A stretch of DNA of 64,000 nt from Candidatus Poribacteria bacterium (GCA_016215705.1 JACRIR010000150.1:1-64000); one strand, 5' to 3'; shown: positions 21,508 through 31,883, numbered from the stretch's first letter. Made by a program: numbers and translations. Notes: generated by a model not told the origin, from the sequence alone.

Positions 21508-22980
21508 ATGATTAGTCGAGGTCTAGAAGGCGATCGTGTCGATTCTGCGACCTGTGAAGCCGATTTCATGAAACACGAGTGCGGCGTTTTTGGAGTTTTC
21601 GGACATCCGGAAGCCGCCAAGATCACGTATCTCGGCTTGTATGCGCTGCAGCATCGAGGACAGGAGAGCGCCGGGATCATATCCTGCCACGAGGGTCGTC
21701 TGCATGGCCATCGCGAGATGGGGCTGGTATATGATGTTTTCAAGAAGGACGTGTTGGACAATCTCGCCGGTGACATGGCAATCGGGCACGTTCGCTATTC
21801 CACCACCGGTTCCAGCCTTTTGAAGAATGCCCAACCGCTTCTCGTGGACTATGCGCGCGGCGCGCTGGCCATTGCGCATAACGGCAATCTGATAAACGCT
21901 CGAGTGCTCCGTTCCGACCTTGAGAGCCGCGGCTCGATTTTTCAGTCAACGAGCGACAGCGAAGTCATTGTTCACTTGATAGCGCGCTCGAAGAAAGAGA
22001 AAATCGAATCGACTTTGATTGACGCGCTGCGGCAGGTAAAAGGCGCGTACTCGCTGCTCGTGATGGATAACGAGAACCTTTTGGCCGTGAGAGACCCTTG
22101 CGGTTTCAGGCCGCTCTGCGTGGGGATGCTCAAAGGGGCGTTCATCGTCGCATCCGAAAGCTGCGCTTTTGATATTGTGGACGCGAAATATATCCGCGAG
22201 CTCGAGCCGGGCGAGTTGCTTTTAATAAATCGTTCCGGCATGCACTCACTCCAGACGGGGAGCGCAAAAGCGGCCGGCAACGGTGTGTGCATCTTCGAGC
22301 TCATCTATTTCGCCCGCCCCGACAGCCACGTTTTCGGCCGAGACGTTGACCGCGTCAGGCATAACCTCGGCGCAATCCTTCATGGTGAAGCGCCGGTTGA
22401 GGCCGACCTCGTGATTCCCGTTCCCGACTCATCAAACGCGGCTGCGCTCGGCTACTCGCACGAATCGGGCATACCCTTCGAGATGGGCCTCATCCGGAAC
22501 CACTATATCGGCCGGACCTTCATCGAGCCGTCGCAAACGATACGCGACTTCGGCGCAAAGATAAAATACAACCCCGTCAAGACGGCCTTGAAGGGCAAAC
22601 GGGTGGTTGTCGTCGATGATTCGATTGTGCGCGGAACCACGAGCCGGAAGATAGTAAAGATGATAAGGAACGCCGGGGCGAGAGAAATCCATATGCGCAT
22701 AAGCTCGCCTCCAATAGCGTATCCGTGCTTTTATGGTATTGACACGCCGACCCGCAAGGAACTCATAGCATCGACACACACACTTGAAGAAATCCGGAAA
22801 TATCTCAGGGTGGATACACTTCATTATCTCAGCCAGGAAGGCCTTGTGAGGTCGGCCGGCGGGAACCCCGACGAGTTCTGTCTTGCATGTTTCTCAGGCA
22901 AATATCCCATCAGCCTCGCGGTCGATTTCGACAAATTCTATCATGACCGCAAGCAAAGCGCCACCACGCTCAAGGTATAA
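21508..22980 (+). CDS. purF: Amidophosphoribosyltransferase
   Basis: HECGVFGVFG, GLYALQHRGQESAGI, VVVVDDSIVRGTTSRKIV. Confidence 0.97.
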   Translation: MISRGLEGDRVDSATCEADFMKHECGVFGVFGHPEAAKITYLGLYALQHRGQESAGIISCHEGRLHGHREMGLVYDVFKKDVLDNLAGDMAIGHVRYSTTGSSLLKNAQPLLVDYARGALAIAHNGNLINARVLRSDLESRGSIFQSTSDSEVIVHLIARSKKEKIESTLIDALRQVKGAYSLLVMDNENLLAVRDPCGFRPLCVGMLKGAFIVASESCAFDIVDAKYIRELEPGELLLINRSGMHSLQTGSAKAAGNGVCIFELIYFARPDSHVFGRDVDRVRHNLGAILHGEAPVEADLVIPVPDSSNAAALGYSHESGIPFEMGLIRNHYIGRTFIEPSQTIRDFGAKIKYNPVKTALKGKRVVVVDDSIVRGTTSRKIVKMIRNAGAREIHMRISSPPIAYPCFYGIDTPTRKELIASTHTLEEIRKYLRVDTLHYLSQEGLVRSAGGNPDEFCLACFSGKYPISLAVDFDKFYHDRKQSATTLKV

Positions 22981-22981
22981 G

Positions 22982-24019
22982 ATGCAAGAGAGCCCTTTCA
23001 CATATAAGCAGGCGGGAGTGGACATCGACGCTGCCAGCTCACTGAAACGCAGAATTGTTCCCCTCGTGCGCTCGACCTTTTCGTCCAATGTTCTCCAGGA
23101 CATAGGCCTTTTCGGAGGTCTTTTCAAGTTTGACTCCTCCCGGTTTCAGGAACCCGTTCTTGTCGCGAGCGTTGACGGCGTAGGAACAAAGCTCAAGATT
23201 GCGTTCGCGACCGGACGCCATAATACCGTCGGCATAGACCTCGTATCCCATTGTGTCAATGACATTCTCATGCAAGGAGCGGAGCCGCTCTTTTTCCTCG
23301 ATTACCTTGCGATGGGAAGACTTGACGTTGCGGTCGCCGAACAAGTTGTGGCGGGTCTGGCGGAAGGCTGCCGTAAGGCTGGTTGCTCGCTCATTGGAGG
23401 CGAGACGGCGGAAATGCCGGATTTCTACGAGCCGGGCGAATATGACCTTGCAGGCACGATAATCGGGGTTGTGGATAAGCACAAGGTTATTGACGGCTCG
23501 CATATTTCAGAAGGCGACTCGATAATCGCCCTGAAATCTTCGGGCTTGCACACGAATGGCTATTCTCTTGCGCGCAAACTATTGCTTGGACCGGGAAGAT
23601 ACGAACTCGAGCAACACCTTGACGGACTGGGAAGGACGCTGGCTGATGAACTGCTCTCGCCGCATAAGTGCTACAGAGAACCGATGCGAAAGCTCATGGA
23701 TACTACCGAGGTACGCGGGATGGCGCATGTCACCGGCGGAGGATTGACGGATAACATCCCGCGCATCCTGCCAAAGACTCTCGATGCCGAAATCCATCTC
23801 AACACGTGGCGACCACTTCCGGTCTTCCAGTTGATACAGCGCGCCGGCGACATCGAGCAAGCCGAGATGCTGAGGACATTCAATATGGGCGTGGGGATGG
23901 TGTTGATTGTTTCCCCGCCCGATGAAGCGAGCGCAATTAAGGCGCTGAGAAGCGCCGATGAAGAGCCCTGGCTGATAGGACGCATTTCCAAGGGGAACGG
24001 CGTCGTGAGATACGTTTGA
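22982..24019 (+). CDS. purM: Phosphoribosylformylglycinamidine cyclo-ligase
   Basis: YKQAGVDIDAASSLKRRI, ASVDGVGTKLKIAF, LIGGETAEMPDFYEPGEYDLAG; starts 1 nt after the purF stop. Confidence 0.96.
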   Translation: MQESPFTYKQAGVDIDAASSLKRRIVPLVRSTFSSNVLQDIGLFGGLFKFDSSRFQEPVLVASVDGVGTKLKIAFATGRHNTVGIDLVSHCVNDILMQGAEPLFFLDYLAMGRLDVAVAEQVVAGLAEGCRKAGCSLIGGETAEMPDFYEPGEYDLAGTIIGVVDKHKVIDGSHISEGDSIIALKSSGLHTNGYSLARKLLLGPGRYELEQHLDGLGRTLADELLSPHKCYREPMRKLMDTTEVRGMAHVTGGGLTDNIPRILPKTLDAEIHLNTWRPLPVFQLIQRAGDIEQAEMLRTFNMGVGMVLIVSPPDEASAIKALRSADEEPWLIGRISKGNGVVRYV

Positions 24020-24102
24020 AAAATAGTGACAACCCGCGATGCCGGGCGTCGCATGCCGCCCCCACTCGGATGGAACGGCATCAAGACAGACTTGGATAAT
24101 AG

Positions 24103-27081
24103 ATGTGCGCATTGCGAACTTATAGGATAGAAGTAGGTCTCCGACCCGAGTTTCTTGACGCGGCGGGTGACTCTGTCAAAAAGAACATCGTTGAAGACCT
24201 TTTTATTCCTCTCGACAGTGTCAGAATAATACGGGTCTATTCCATTCTCACCGATCTTCCTCGCAAAGACGTGGAGAAACTTCGACGCGCTCTTTTCACC
24301 GATCCGATCATCGAAATTTCGACGCTGGACAAGCCGCTTGCCGATGATTTCTCGTGGATAATCGAAGTCGGCTACAAGCCAGGCGTGACCGATAACGTAG
24401 GCCGGACATCGCGCGAGGCCATTGTTGATATTTTCGGCGATGAAGCGCGCGAGTGCGCGGTTTTCACTTCCAAACAGTACATAATCAAGGGCAAGATTGA
24501 TCGACGGCAAGCCGAAGCCATTGCCGGCGGTCTTCTGGCAAACGACTTGATCGAGCAGTGGCGCGCAGTGGACTGCAATGAGTTCAAGAAAGACCGGGGA
24601 ATATCGCTTCCTCTGCCGATCGCGGGAAAACAGGGGCGAGTCATCGTCAGGACATTTGATCTGGACGTTTCCGACGGCGAGCTTGTGCGGATCAGCAAAG
24701 AGGGAATCCTCTCGCTGAGCCTCGAAGAGATGCGCGAGATCCGCGAGCATTTTCACAATGAGACCGTTGGGCGCTCGCGCTCCCGTATCGGGCTTGCAGA
24801 CAAACCCACGGACGTGGAGCTTGAGTGTCTTGCACAGACGTGGTCCGAACACTGCAAGCACAAGATATTTAACGCATCCATAGAATATGAGGATGAAGAC
24901 GGCCGTGTCGAGCGCATAGAGAGCCTGTTCAGGACGTATATTAAAAAGGCGACCGATGAGATATCCGGGCGTGTGCCGTGGCTGGTGTCGGTCTTCCATG
25001 ACAATGCGGGCGTCATCAGGTTCAACGACAGATGGAACCTCGTAATGAAGGTGGAGACTCATAACAGCCCGTCGGCGCTCGACCCATATGGCGGCGCGAT
25101 AACGGGCATTGTAGGAGTCAACCGCGACCCCTTTGGAACGGGCAAGGGGTGTCGTCTCATATTCAACGTGGACACATTCTGCTTTGCGGCTCCCAATTAC
25201 TCGAAGCCGCTTCCGCCCCGCCTGCTGCATCCCAAACGAGTTTTCAAAGGAGTGCATCGAGGCGTGAAGGACGGCGCCAATCAGAGCGGCATTCCGGACA
25301 TCAACGGCAGCATCGTTTTCGACGAGCGCTACCTTGGCAAGCCTCTGGTGTTCTGCGGAACCGGCGGAATAATGCCGACTGAAATCCTTGGCGAGCCGGC
25401 GCACATCAAGAAGGCCAACCCGGGCGATTTCATTGTTATGACGGGCGGCAGAATCGGGAAAGACGGCATTCATGGGGCGACGTTCTCTTCAGAGGAACTT
25501 CACGGCGAGTCGCCCACGTCGGCCGTGCAGATAGGCGACGCAATAACCCAGAAAAAGATGACTGATTTTCTGCTTGAGGCCCGCGATCTGGGGTTATACA
25601 GAGCTATTACCGACAACGGAGCGGGAGGTCTTTCTTCCTCGGTTGGGGAAATGGCTCGGATGTCAAACGGATGTCAGTTGAGGCTCGACAAGGCGCCCCT
25701 CAAGTATCCGGGTCTTCAGCCGTGGGAAATACTTCTGTCAGAGGCGCAAGAGCGAATGACCCTTGCCGTCGACCCGAAGAAGCTCGAGCGGTTCCTGCAC
25801 CTGGCCGAGAGACGAGGGGTCGAAGCGACCGTGCTCGGGAACTTCACCGACAGCGGTAATTTCCAAGCGCTTTACAATGATAAGACCGTCGCCTATATAG
25901 ACATGGAATTCCTGCACGAAGGCGTCCCTGAGATGAGACTGCGCGCCGCATGGGAGCCGCCAAAACATGAGGAACCCGATATTCCGGAGCCTGACGATTA
26001 CAATGTGATGCTTGAAACGATGCTTGCGCGGCTGAACGTTTGCAGCAAAGAGTCGTTGGTGCGACAATACGACCACGAAGTCCAGGGCATGAGCGCGCTC
26101 AAACCATTTGTCGGCGCCATGAATGACGGTCCGGGTGACGCGGCCGTTCTGAAACCGCTGCCTGATTCCTACGAAGGTATCGTCATTTCGAGTGGCATAT
26201 GCCCCCGATACAGCGACATAGACACGTATCATATGACCGCGTGCGCCATCGATGAAGCTACACGAAACGCCGTATGCGTAGGCGGTCGGCTCGGCTCGCT
26301 CGCCGGACTGGATAACTTCTGCTGGCCCGACCCTGTGCAATCCGACAAGACGCCTGACGGTCAGTACAAGCTTGCGCAACTGGTCCGCTCGAACATGGCG
26401 CTCTATGACTATTGCACGGCATATGACCTGCCTTGCATTTCCGGCAAGGATAGCATGAAGAACGACTACATGATAGGCGGGGTCAAGATATCCGTGCCGC
26501 CGACGCTGCTTTTCTCCGTGCTCGGACGTATGGATGACGTGCGCAAGGCGGTCTCCATGGATGCCAAAAAGCCCGGCCACTTTGTTTACGTGGTCGGCCT
26601 CACAAGAAACGAACTAGGTGGGAGCGAGTATTTCGCGCATCATGGTTTCATCGGAAACAATGTCCCGAAAGTCGACGCGAGCCTCGCGAAGAAGACTTAT
26701 GTGGCGCTCGCCGAAGCAATCGACCAAAGGTTCGTCGCGTCATGTCACGACTGTTCCGACGGAGGGTTGGGCGTGGCTCTGGCGGAGACGGCGTTTGCAG
26801 GCGGTCTCGGCATCGACGCCGATATTTCGCTGATTACAATGGACGGCGCTTTGCGCGCCGATCTTTTGCTCTTCTCTGAGTCTCAGAGCCGGTTTGTTGT
26901 TACGGTAGCAGGCCGAAAGAGAAAAGAATTTGAAAGCGTAATGGGGAACGTGCCATGCGCCAGAATCGGTAAGGTGACAGAAGCGCCTGTGTTGAAGTTA
27001 TCAGCAGGCAGCAAGAGCCCCATAGTTTCCGCCGATGTATTCAAACTGAAACAAGCGTGGCAGAGGCCATTAAATTGGTAA
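24103..27081 (+). CDS. purL: Phosphoribosylformylglycinamidine synthase, PurS-like tandem N-terminus fused to PurL
   Basis: N-terminal ~165 aa with two PurS-like halves (YRIEVGLRPEFLDAAGDSVKKNI..., SWIIEVGYKPGVTDNVGRTSREAI...), then QTWSEHCKHKIF, VETHNSPSALDPYGGAITGIVGVNRD; no glutaminase domain. Confidence 0.94.
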   Translation: MCALRTYRIEVGLRPEFLDAAGDSVKKNIVEDLFIPLDSVRIIRVYSILTDLPRKDVEKLRRALFTDPIIEISTLDKPLADDFSWIIEVGYKPGVTDNVGRTSREAIVDIFGDEARECAVFTSKQYIIKGKIDRRQAEAIAGGLLANDLIEQWRAVDCNEFKKDRGISLPLPIAGKQGRVIVRTFDLDVSDGELVRISKEGILSLSLEEMREIREHFHNETVGRSRSRIGLADKPTDVELECLAQTWSEHCKHKIFNASIEYEDEDGRVERIESLFRTYIKKATDEISGRVPWLVSVFHDNAGVIRFNDRWNLVMKVETHNSPSALDPYGGAITGIVGVNRDPFGTGKGCRLIFNVDTFCFAAPNYSKPLPPRLLHPKRVFKGVHRGVKDGANQSGIPDINGSIVFDERYLGKPLVFCGTGGIMPTEILGEPAHIKKANPGDFIVMTGGRIGKDGIHGATFSSEELHGESPTSAVQIGDAITQKKMTDFLLEARDLGLYRAITDNGAGGLSSSVGEMARMSNGCQLRLDKAPLKYPGLQPWEILLSEAQERMTLAVDPKKLERFLHLAERRGVEATVLGNFTDSGNFQALYNDKTVAYIDMEFLHEGVPEMRLRAAWEPPKHEEPDIPEPDDYNVMLETMLARLNVCSKESLVRQYDHEVQGMSALKPFVGAMNDGPGDAAVLKPLPDSYEGIVISSGICPRYSDIDTYHMTACAIDEATRNAVCVGGRLGSLAGLDNFCWPDPVQSDKTPDGQYKLAQLVRSNMALYDYCTAYDLPCISGKDSMKNDYMIGGVKISVPPTLLFSVLGRMDDVRKAVSMDAKKPGHFVYVVGLTRNELGGSEYFAHHGFIGNNVPKVDASLAKKTYVALAEAIDQRFVASCHDCSDGGLGVALAETAFAGGLGIDADISLITMDGALRADLLLFSESQSRFVVTVAGRKRKEFESVMGNVPCARIGKVTEAPVLKLSAGSKSPIVSADVFKLKQAWQRPLNW

Positions 27082-27097
27082 GAGAGTGCGGTTTGGT

Positions 27098-27195
27098 AAA
27101 TCCCCCCTGCCCCCCCTTTGCAAAGGGGGGAAACGTAACTTTCCGATCTCCGCAAAGGGAGACGTTGTTTCCCTTTGTAAAGGGGGGACAGGGAA
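27098..27195. repeat. Long imperfect inverted repeat (CCCTGCCCCCCCTTTGCAAAGGGGGGAAACGT and its inverse)
   Basis: Left arm cccccctgccccccctttgcaaaggggggaaacgt; right arm acgttgtttccctttgtaaaggggggacaggga, inverse of the left with a few changes. Confidence 0.7.
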
Positions 27196-27230
27196 ACTGA
27201 TCCGTGAGTGGCGAATCGGCGTTGGATTCC

Positions 27231-27305
27231 GTAGGCGCCAACTTATTCGCATAATGTTTGGGGGCTCTTTCCGCATCGCGCCTGCGAATAAATTTGCGCC
27301 TACAG
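27231..27305. repeat. Composite 75 bp palindromic repeat, type 2, with ~21 bp terminal inverted repeats
   Basis: gtaggcgccaacttattcgca...tgcgaataaatttgcgcctacag; ungapped hand alignment to 36787..36861 gives about 61/75 identical. Confidence 0.8.
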
Positions 27306-27396
27306 AATTATGGGGCAGTCTTCAGGGGGATTTGCTCATCGAGATCATGCTTCACAAGCTTGCGCAGGAAAACGCAATCGCTGATCTATATTACTT

Positions 27397-28197
27397 ATGA
27401 AACCGCGTGTTTTGGTATTGACCGGATACGGCATCAACTGCGACTACGAGACCCAGTATGCCTTCAATATGCCTCGCGTCGGCGGCAGGGCTGAGAGGGT
27501 TCATGTCAATGACCTAATTGACGGCACGGCCGTCGGCAAATCGCTGGGTGATTACGACATACTGGCGATTCCGGGCGGTTTTGCGCATGGTGACGACATA
27601 GCCGCGGGAAAAGTGCTTGCCAACAAACTTCTCAATCATCTAGGCGAGCAGTTGTTGCGCTTCATCAAAGACGGCAAACTGATAATCGGAATATGCAACG
27701 GTTTCCAGGTTTTGGTGAAAATGGGCTTGCTTCCCGCCGTCGGCGGACGTTACGACGAACAGCAAGTCACGCTCACCTACAACGATTCCAACAAGTTTGA
27801 AGACCGCTGGGTGTACCTCTCAGCCAATCCGGAATCCCGTTGCATTTTTACAAGAGGTCTTGATAGAATATATCTGCCTGTCCGACACGGAGAGGGAAAA
27901 CTTGTCGCAAGGGACCCAGAGACGCTGAGGGAATTGCATGCGCGCGGTCACGTGGCGCTTCAATATGTGGATGAAGAGGGAAACCTGAGCGGTTATCCGG
28001 GTAATCCGAATGGGTCGCAGGACAATATCGCCGGGCTGTGCGATCCCACAGGAAGAATATTTGGACTAATGCCGCATCCTGAAGTCTACGTGTACCCCAC
28101 CAACCACCCACGCTGGACCCGCGAGAAAGTCCCGGCGGAAGGGATGGGCGTCGCAGTGTTCCGCAATGCGGTCAGGTTTATAAGAGAGAGTCTATAA
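27397..28197 (+). CDS. purQ: Phosphoribosylformylglycinamidine synthase glutaminase subunit
   Basis: LAIPGGFAHGDDIAAGKV, IIGICNGFQVLVKMGLLP, GLMPHPEVYVYP. Confidence 0.95.
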   Translation: MKPRVLVLTGYGINCDYETQYAFNMPRVGGRAERVHVNDLIDGTAVGKSLGDYDILAIPGGFAHGDDIAAGKVLANKLLNHLGEQLLRFIKDGKLIIGICNGFQVLVKMGLLPAVGGRYDEQQVTLTYNDSNKFEDRWVYLSANPESRCIFTRGLDRIYLPVRHGEGKLVARDPETLRELHARGHVALQYVDEEGNLSGYPGNPNGSQDNIAGLCDPTGRIFGLMPHPEVYVYPTNHPRWTREKVPAEGMGVAVFRNAVRFIRESL

Positions 28198-28268
28198 TCT
28201 GCGAGAGTGAGGGCAGACAGGAGTGGTTGCACATACAGAAGGACATCCTGCCGCAATGAGGAGAGACC

Positions 28269-28910
28269 ATGCCCAATGAAATACAGCGCGCTCTTATAAG
28301 CGTTTCCAACAAGACGGGCGTAGTTGAGCTTGCCCGTTTCCTTTCGGATACGGGTGTTGAGATTCTGTCGACGGGCGGCACACAGAAGGCGCTCGACGAG
28401 GCAGGCATCTCGGTCCGGTCTGTTTCGGACTATACCGGCTTCCCTGAGATGATGGATGGACGCGTGAAAACCCTGCACCCTAAGATTCACGCCGGGCTTC
28501 TCGCAATCAGAGACAATCTCGAACATATGCAGCAGGTGGACCGGCACGGGATTGAACTCATCGACATGGTCGTTGTGAATTTATATCCATTCCGCGAGAC
28601 CGTGAGCAAGCCCGGCATAAAACTCGAAGACGCGATTGAACAGATCGACATCGGTGGGCCTGCCATGTTACGGGCGGCAGCCAAGAACTACAGGGACGTA
28701 GTCGTCGTCGTCAACCCGACTCGCTATCCGCAGATTATCGAGGAGATAAAGAAGGGCGACGGATGCGTCTCGGACCGAATGAAGTTCGAGCTTGCATGCG
28801 AAGTGTTCGAGCATACAGCCACGTATGACCGCGCAATAGCGGACTATCTTGTTACAAAACAAACGAGCGACACTCAGAAGAATACGGGAATGCGCCATCT
28901 CGAGCGCTAA
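28269..28910 (+). CDS. purH: IMP cyclohydrolase domain (N-terminal half of PurH only)
   Basis: [73 protein letters not shown]; ends after [11 protein letters not shown], no AICAR transformylase domain. Confidence 0.92.
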   Translation: MPNEIQRALISVSNKTGVVELARFLSDTGVEILSTGGTQKALDEAGISVRSVSDYTGFPEMMDGRVKTLHPKIHAGLLAIRDNLEHMQQVDRHGIELIDMVVVNLYPFRETVSKPGIKLEDAIEQIDIGGPAMLRAAAKNYRDVVVVVNPTRYPQIIEEIKKGDGCVSDRMKFELACEVFEHTATYDRAIADYLVTKQTSDTQKNTGMRHLER

Positions 28911-28949
28911 GGCATCCCGGGCAGCACGAATAAAAAGGGGAGCAAGGTT

Positions 28950-30236
28950 ATGAAGTTACTTGTGGTCGGCGGAGGAGGACGCGAACACACTCTCACCTGG
29001 AAAATAAGCCGGAGTCCCCTTGTTGAGAAGATATTCTGCGCTCCTGGCAATGCCGGCATAGCCGAACACGCCGAATGTGTCAGCGTAGACACATCGGACA
29101 TTTGCGGGCTCGTTGAGTTTGCGGAAAAGGAGAAGATCGATCTCACGCTGGTCGGTCCCGAGGCGCCACTCGTCGAGGGCATCGTGGACAGATTCAATGA
29201 TCGCGGCCTAAAGATATTCGGCCCCGGCGCCGACGCCGCCATGCTCGAGGGCAGCAAAGGCTTTGCGAAGAAGCTGATGGCAAAGTTCAATATCCCCACG
29301 GGAACGTTTCAGATATTCAGCGACGCAGACGAGGCAATCGAGTTTATTCGCGACATGGGCGCCCCTATCGTCGTCAAGGCCGACGGTCTGGCGTCCGGCA
29401 AAGGTGTGACCGTCGCTTTCGATGAGGAGTCGGCCATCACTGCCGTCAAAAGGTGTATTTGCCAGGGCGCGTTCGGGCGAGCCGGCCACCGCGTCGTTCT
29501 GGAAGAATATCTGGACGGTGAGGAGGTATCCATCCTCGCATTCACTGACGGGAAAAACATATTAATGATGCCTTCGTCCCAGGACCATAAGGCGATTCAT
29601 GACGGGGACAAGGGCCCCAACACCGGCGGAATGGGCGCATACTCGCCCGCACCGGTTCTCACTGATGATCTTCGGGAGAGAATCGAGAAGCAAATCGTCC
29701 GGCCCACCATTGACGGACTCAGGAAAGAGAATTGTGAATACAGAGGCGTGTTGTATTGCGGGATTATGATAACTGATTCCGGTCCTAAAGTGTTGGAGTT
29801 CAACGTGCGCTTCGGCGACCCGGAGACTCAGGTTGTGGTCCCCCGCTTGAAGAGCGATATCGTGCCGATTCTGCTCGCGTGTCTTAACGGCGAATTGGGC
29901 AAGGTAGAAGCTGAATGGACGGATGAGGCCGCTGTCTGCGTCGTGCTGGCTTCAAAAGGCTACCCGGGAAAATACGAAAAAGGAAAACCCATCAGCGGGC
30001 TGGAAGAAGCCTCGAAGGTTCCGGGTGCGCTTGTATTTCACGCGGGCACCTCCATAAAGAACAGAAAGATCGTGACCGACGGAGGCCGGGTGCTCGGCGC
30101 CACGGCGCTTGCGAAAGATATTCCATCGGCGATACAGCGCGCATATGAATGCGCGAATGCAATCCAGTTCTCGAACAAATATTGCAGGACCGATATAGGC
30201 AAGAAGGCGCTTGCTCGCCTTGGAAAGCGCAATTGA
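28950..30236 (+). CDS. purD: Phosphoribosylamine-glycine ligase
   Basis: KLLVVGGGGREHTLTWKI, DGLASGKGVTVA, VLEFNVRFGDPETQVVVPRL. Confidence 0.97.
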   Translation: MKLLVVGGGGREHTLTWKISRSPLVEKIFCAPGNAGIAEHAECVSVDTSDICGLVEFAEKEKIDLTLVGPEAPLVEGIVDRFNDRGLKIFGPGADAAMLEGSKGFAKKLMAKFNIPTGTFQIFSDADEAIEFIRDMGAPIVVKADGLASGKGVTVAFDEESAITAVKRCICQGAFGRAGHRVVLEEYLDGEEVSILAFTDGKNILMMPSSQDHKAIHDGDKGPNTGGMGAYSPAPVLTDDLRERIEKQIVRPTIDGLRKENCEYRGVLYCGIMITDSGPKVLEFNVRFGDPETQVVVPRLKSDIVPILLACLNGELGKVEAEWTDEAAVCVVLASKGYPGKYEKGKPISGLEEASKVPGALVFHAGTSIKNRKIVTDGGRVLGATALAKDIPSAIQRAYECANAIQFSNKYCRTDIGKKALARLGKRN

Positions 30237-30760
30237 TGCCGAAGGGCGAAAAAAAATCTGCTGCCGTCTGGATATTCATGGGAAGCGAGAGCGATCATGC
30301 AATAATGAGTGAGTCCGCTGCGGTTCTCGATGAGTTCGGGGTTAGCTATGATCTGAAGCTTTCCTCGGCGCACAGATCGCCCAAGCGAACGATCTCGCTG
30401 GCAGAGAAATCTTTACGCAATGGCGCCAAAGTGATAATTGCCGGAGCAGGCGCAGCAGCCCATCTTGCCGGCGTTATCGCTGCGCATACGACGCTGCCCG
30501 TCATAGGCGTGCCAGTGGATTCGTCACCCCTGAAAGGGCTGGACGCACTGTTGTCCACGCTGCAGATGCCCGCAGGCGTGCCGGTGGCAACCATGGCCGT
30601 CGGCAAAGCGGGCGCCCGGAACGCCGGCATATTGGCGATTCAGATATTGGCGCTGAACGATTCGCGCCTGCGCGCCAAACTGGGCCGTTACAAGAAGAGA
30701 CTGGCAAGAACCGTCGAGGAGAAAGAGAAAGCTCTGAAGCAGTCTCAGGGAAAGCGATGA
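30236..30760 (+). CDS. purE: 5-(carboxyamino)imidazole ribonucleotide mutase
   Basis: IFMGSESDHAIMSESAAVLDEFGVSYDLKLSSAHRSP, AGAGAAAHLAGVIAAHTTLPVIGVPV; start overlaps the purD stop. Confidence 0.95.
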   Translation: MPKGEKKSAAVWIFMGSESDHAIMSESAAVLDEFGVSYDLKLSSAHRSPKRTISLAEKSLRNGAKVIIAGAGAAAHLAGVIAAHTTLPVIGVPVDSSPLKGLDALLSTLQMPAGVPVATMAVGKAGARNAGILAIQILALNDSRLRAKLGRYKKRLARTVEEKEKALKQSQGKR

Positions 30761-30872
30761 CTGTGGTCGGCAACAACATCATGGAAGCATTAGGCGAATA
30801 GAGATTTTCCGCTTCGCTCAGAATGATGGTGTCTGGGGAGACTGATGCAATGCTTTTGAGGAGACCGAGGCC

Positions 30873-31883
30873 ATGCTCAAGAACGCCATAAAGAAGCTCA
30901 CTGAACGTGAGAACCTCTCTTCTGAGCAGGCTGCCGCCGCCATGAACGAGATCATGAGCGGCGGCGCCACACCGGCCCAGATAGCCGCGTTTCTGATAGC
31001 TCTTCGTATGAAAGGCGAGACCGTAGAAGAGATTACCGGCTGCGCGCGGGTGATGCGCGAAAAAGTGACCCGGCTGAATCCGAAGCGGCGCCCTCTGGTC
31101 GACACATGCGGGACGGGTGGGGATGGAGCAAATACTTTCAATATCTCGACTACTTCCGCTTTTGTAGTAGCCGGAGCGGGCGTCGCAGTGGCAAAACATG
31201 GAAACCGGGGGGTTTCGAGCAAATGTGGAAGCGCAGACGTATTGCAGGAACTCGGTGTCCACATCGAGGCCGAACCATCGGCAGTGGAACGCTGCATAGA
31301 CGAGGTGGGACTCGGATTCATGTTCGCCCCCCTGTATCATGGAGCAATGAAATTTGCCATTGGCCCGCGCCGGGAGATAGGCGTGAGGACAATATTCAAT
31401 ATACTCGGCCCACTCGCGAATCCGGCCTTCGCCGAATCGCAGGTTATCGGAGTGTATGACCGGCGTCTTGTCGAGCCGATTGCGCACGTCCTGAAGAGCC
31501 TGGGCGCCCGTCATGGGTTTGTCGTCTGCGGCGGCGACGGCCTCGATGAAGTCACGACGACCTGCGCGACCACTATCGCGGAGATGAAGGATGCGAAGGT
31601 GAAGGTGTACGAGTTTGATCCTGCCGAGGTGGGCATCCCTCGATCAAAGCCGGAGGATTTGTCAGGCGCGGATCCGACGACCAATGCAGGAATCGCGAGG
31701 TCGATACTCGAGGGACAAAAGGGTCCGCGGCGCGACATCGTGATCCTGAATGCCGCCTTTGCCCTCGTTGCCGCCGACAGGGTAAGAGACATTCCTGAAG
31801 GAATCAAGGCGGCCTCACACTCGATAGATTCAAAGGCGGCCCTTGAGAAGATGGAGCGCCTCCGAGAGGTTTCGTCAAGTTGA
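30873..31883 (+). CDS. trpD: Anthranilate phosphoribosyltransferase
   Basis: DTCGTGGDGANTFNISTTSAFVVAGAGVAVAKHGNRGVSSKCGSADVLQELGV. Confidence 0.97.
   Translation: MLKNAIKKLTERENLSSEQAAAAMNEIMSGGATPAQIAAFLIALRMKGETVEEITGCARVMREKVTRLNPKRRPLVDTCGTGGDGANTFNISTTSAFVVAGAGVAVAKHGNRGVSSKCGSADVLQELGVHIEAEPSAVERCIDEVGLGFMFAPLYHGAMKFAIGPRREIGVRTIFNILGPLANPAFAESQVIGVYDRRLVEPIAHVLKSLGARHGFVVCGGDGLDEVTTTCATTIAEMKDAKVKVYEFDPAEVGIPRSKPEDLSGADPTTNAGIARSILEGQKGPRRDIVILNAAFALVAADRVRDIPEGIKAASHSIDSKAALEKMERLREVSSS

Noticed and set aside
23671-25473. 600-aa open frame on the minus strand opposite purM/purL
   Set aside because: Fully antisense to two well-supported purine genes; no recognisable domain; explained by codon composition.
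27244-27262. ttattcgcataatgtt resembles half of a dif/Xer site
   Set aside because: The second Xer arm (TTATGTTAA-like) is missing and the same string recurs in the copy at 36.8 kb, so it belongs to the dispersed repeat.
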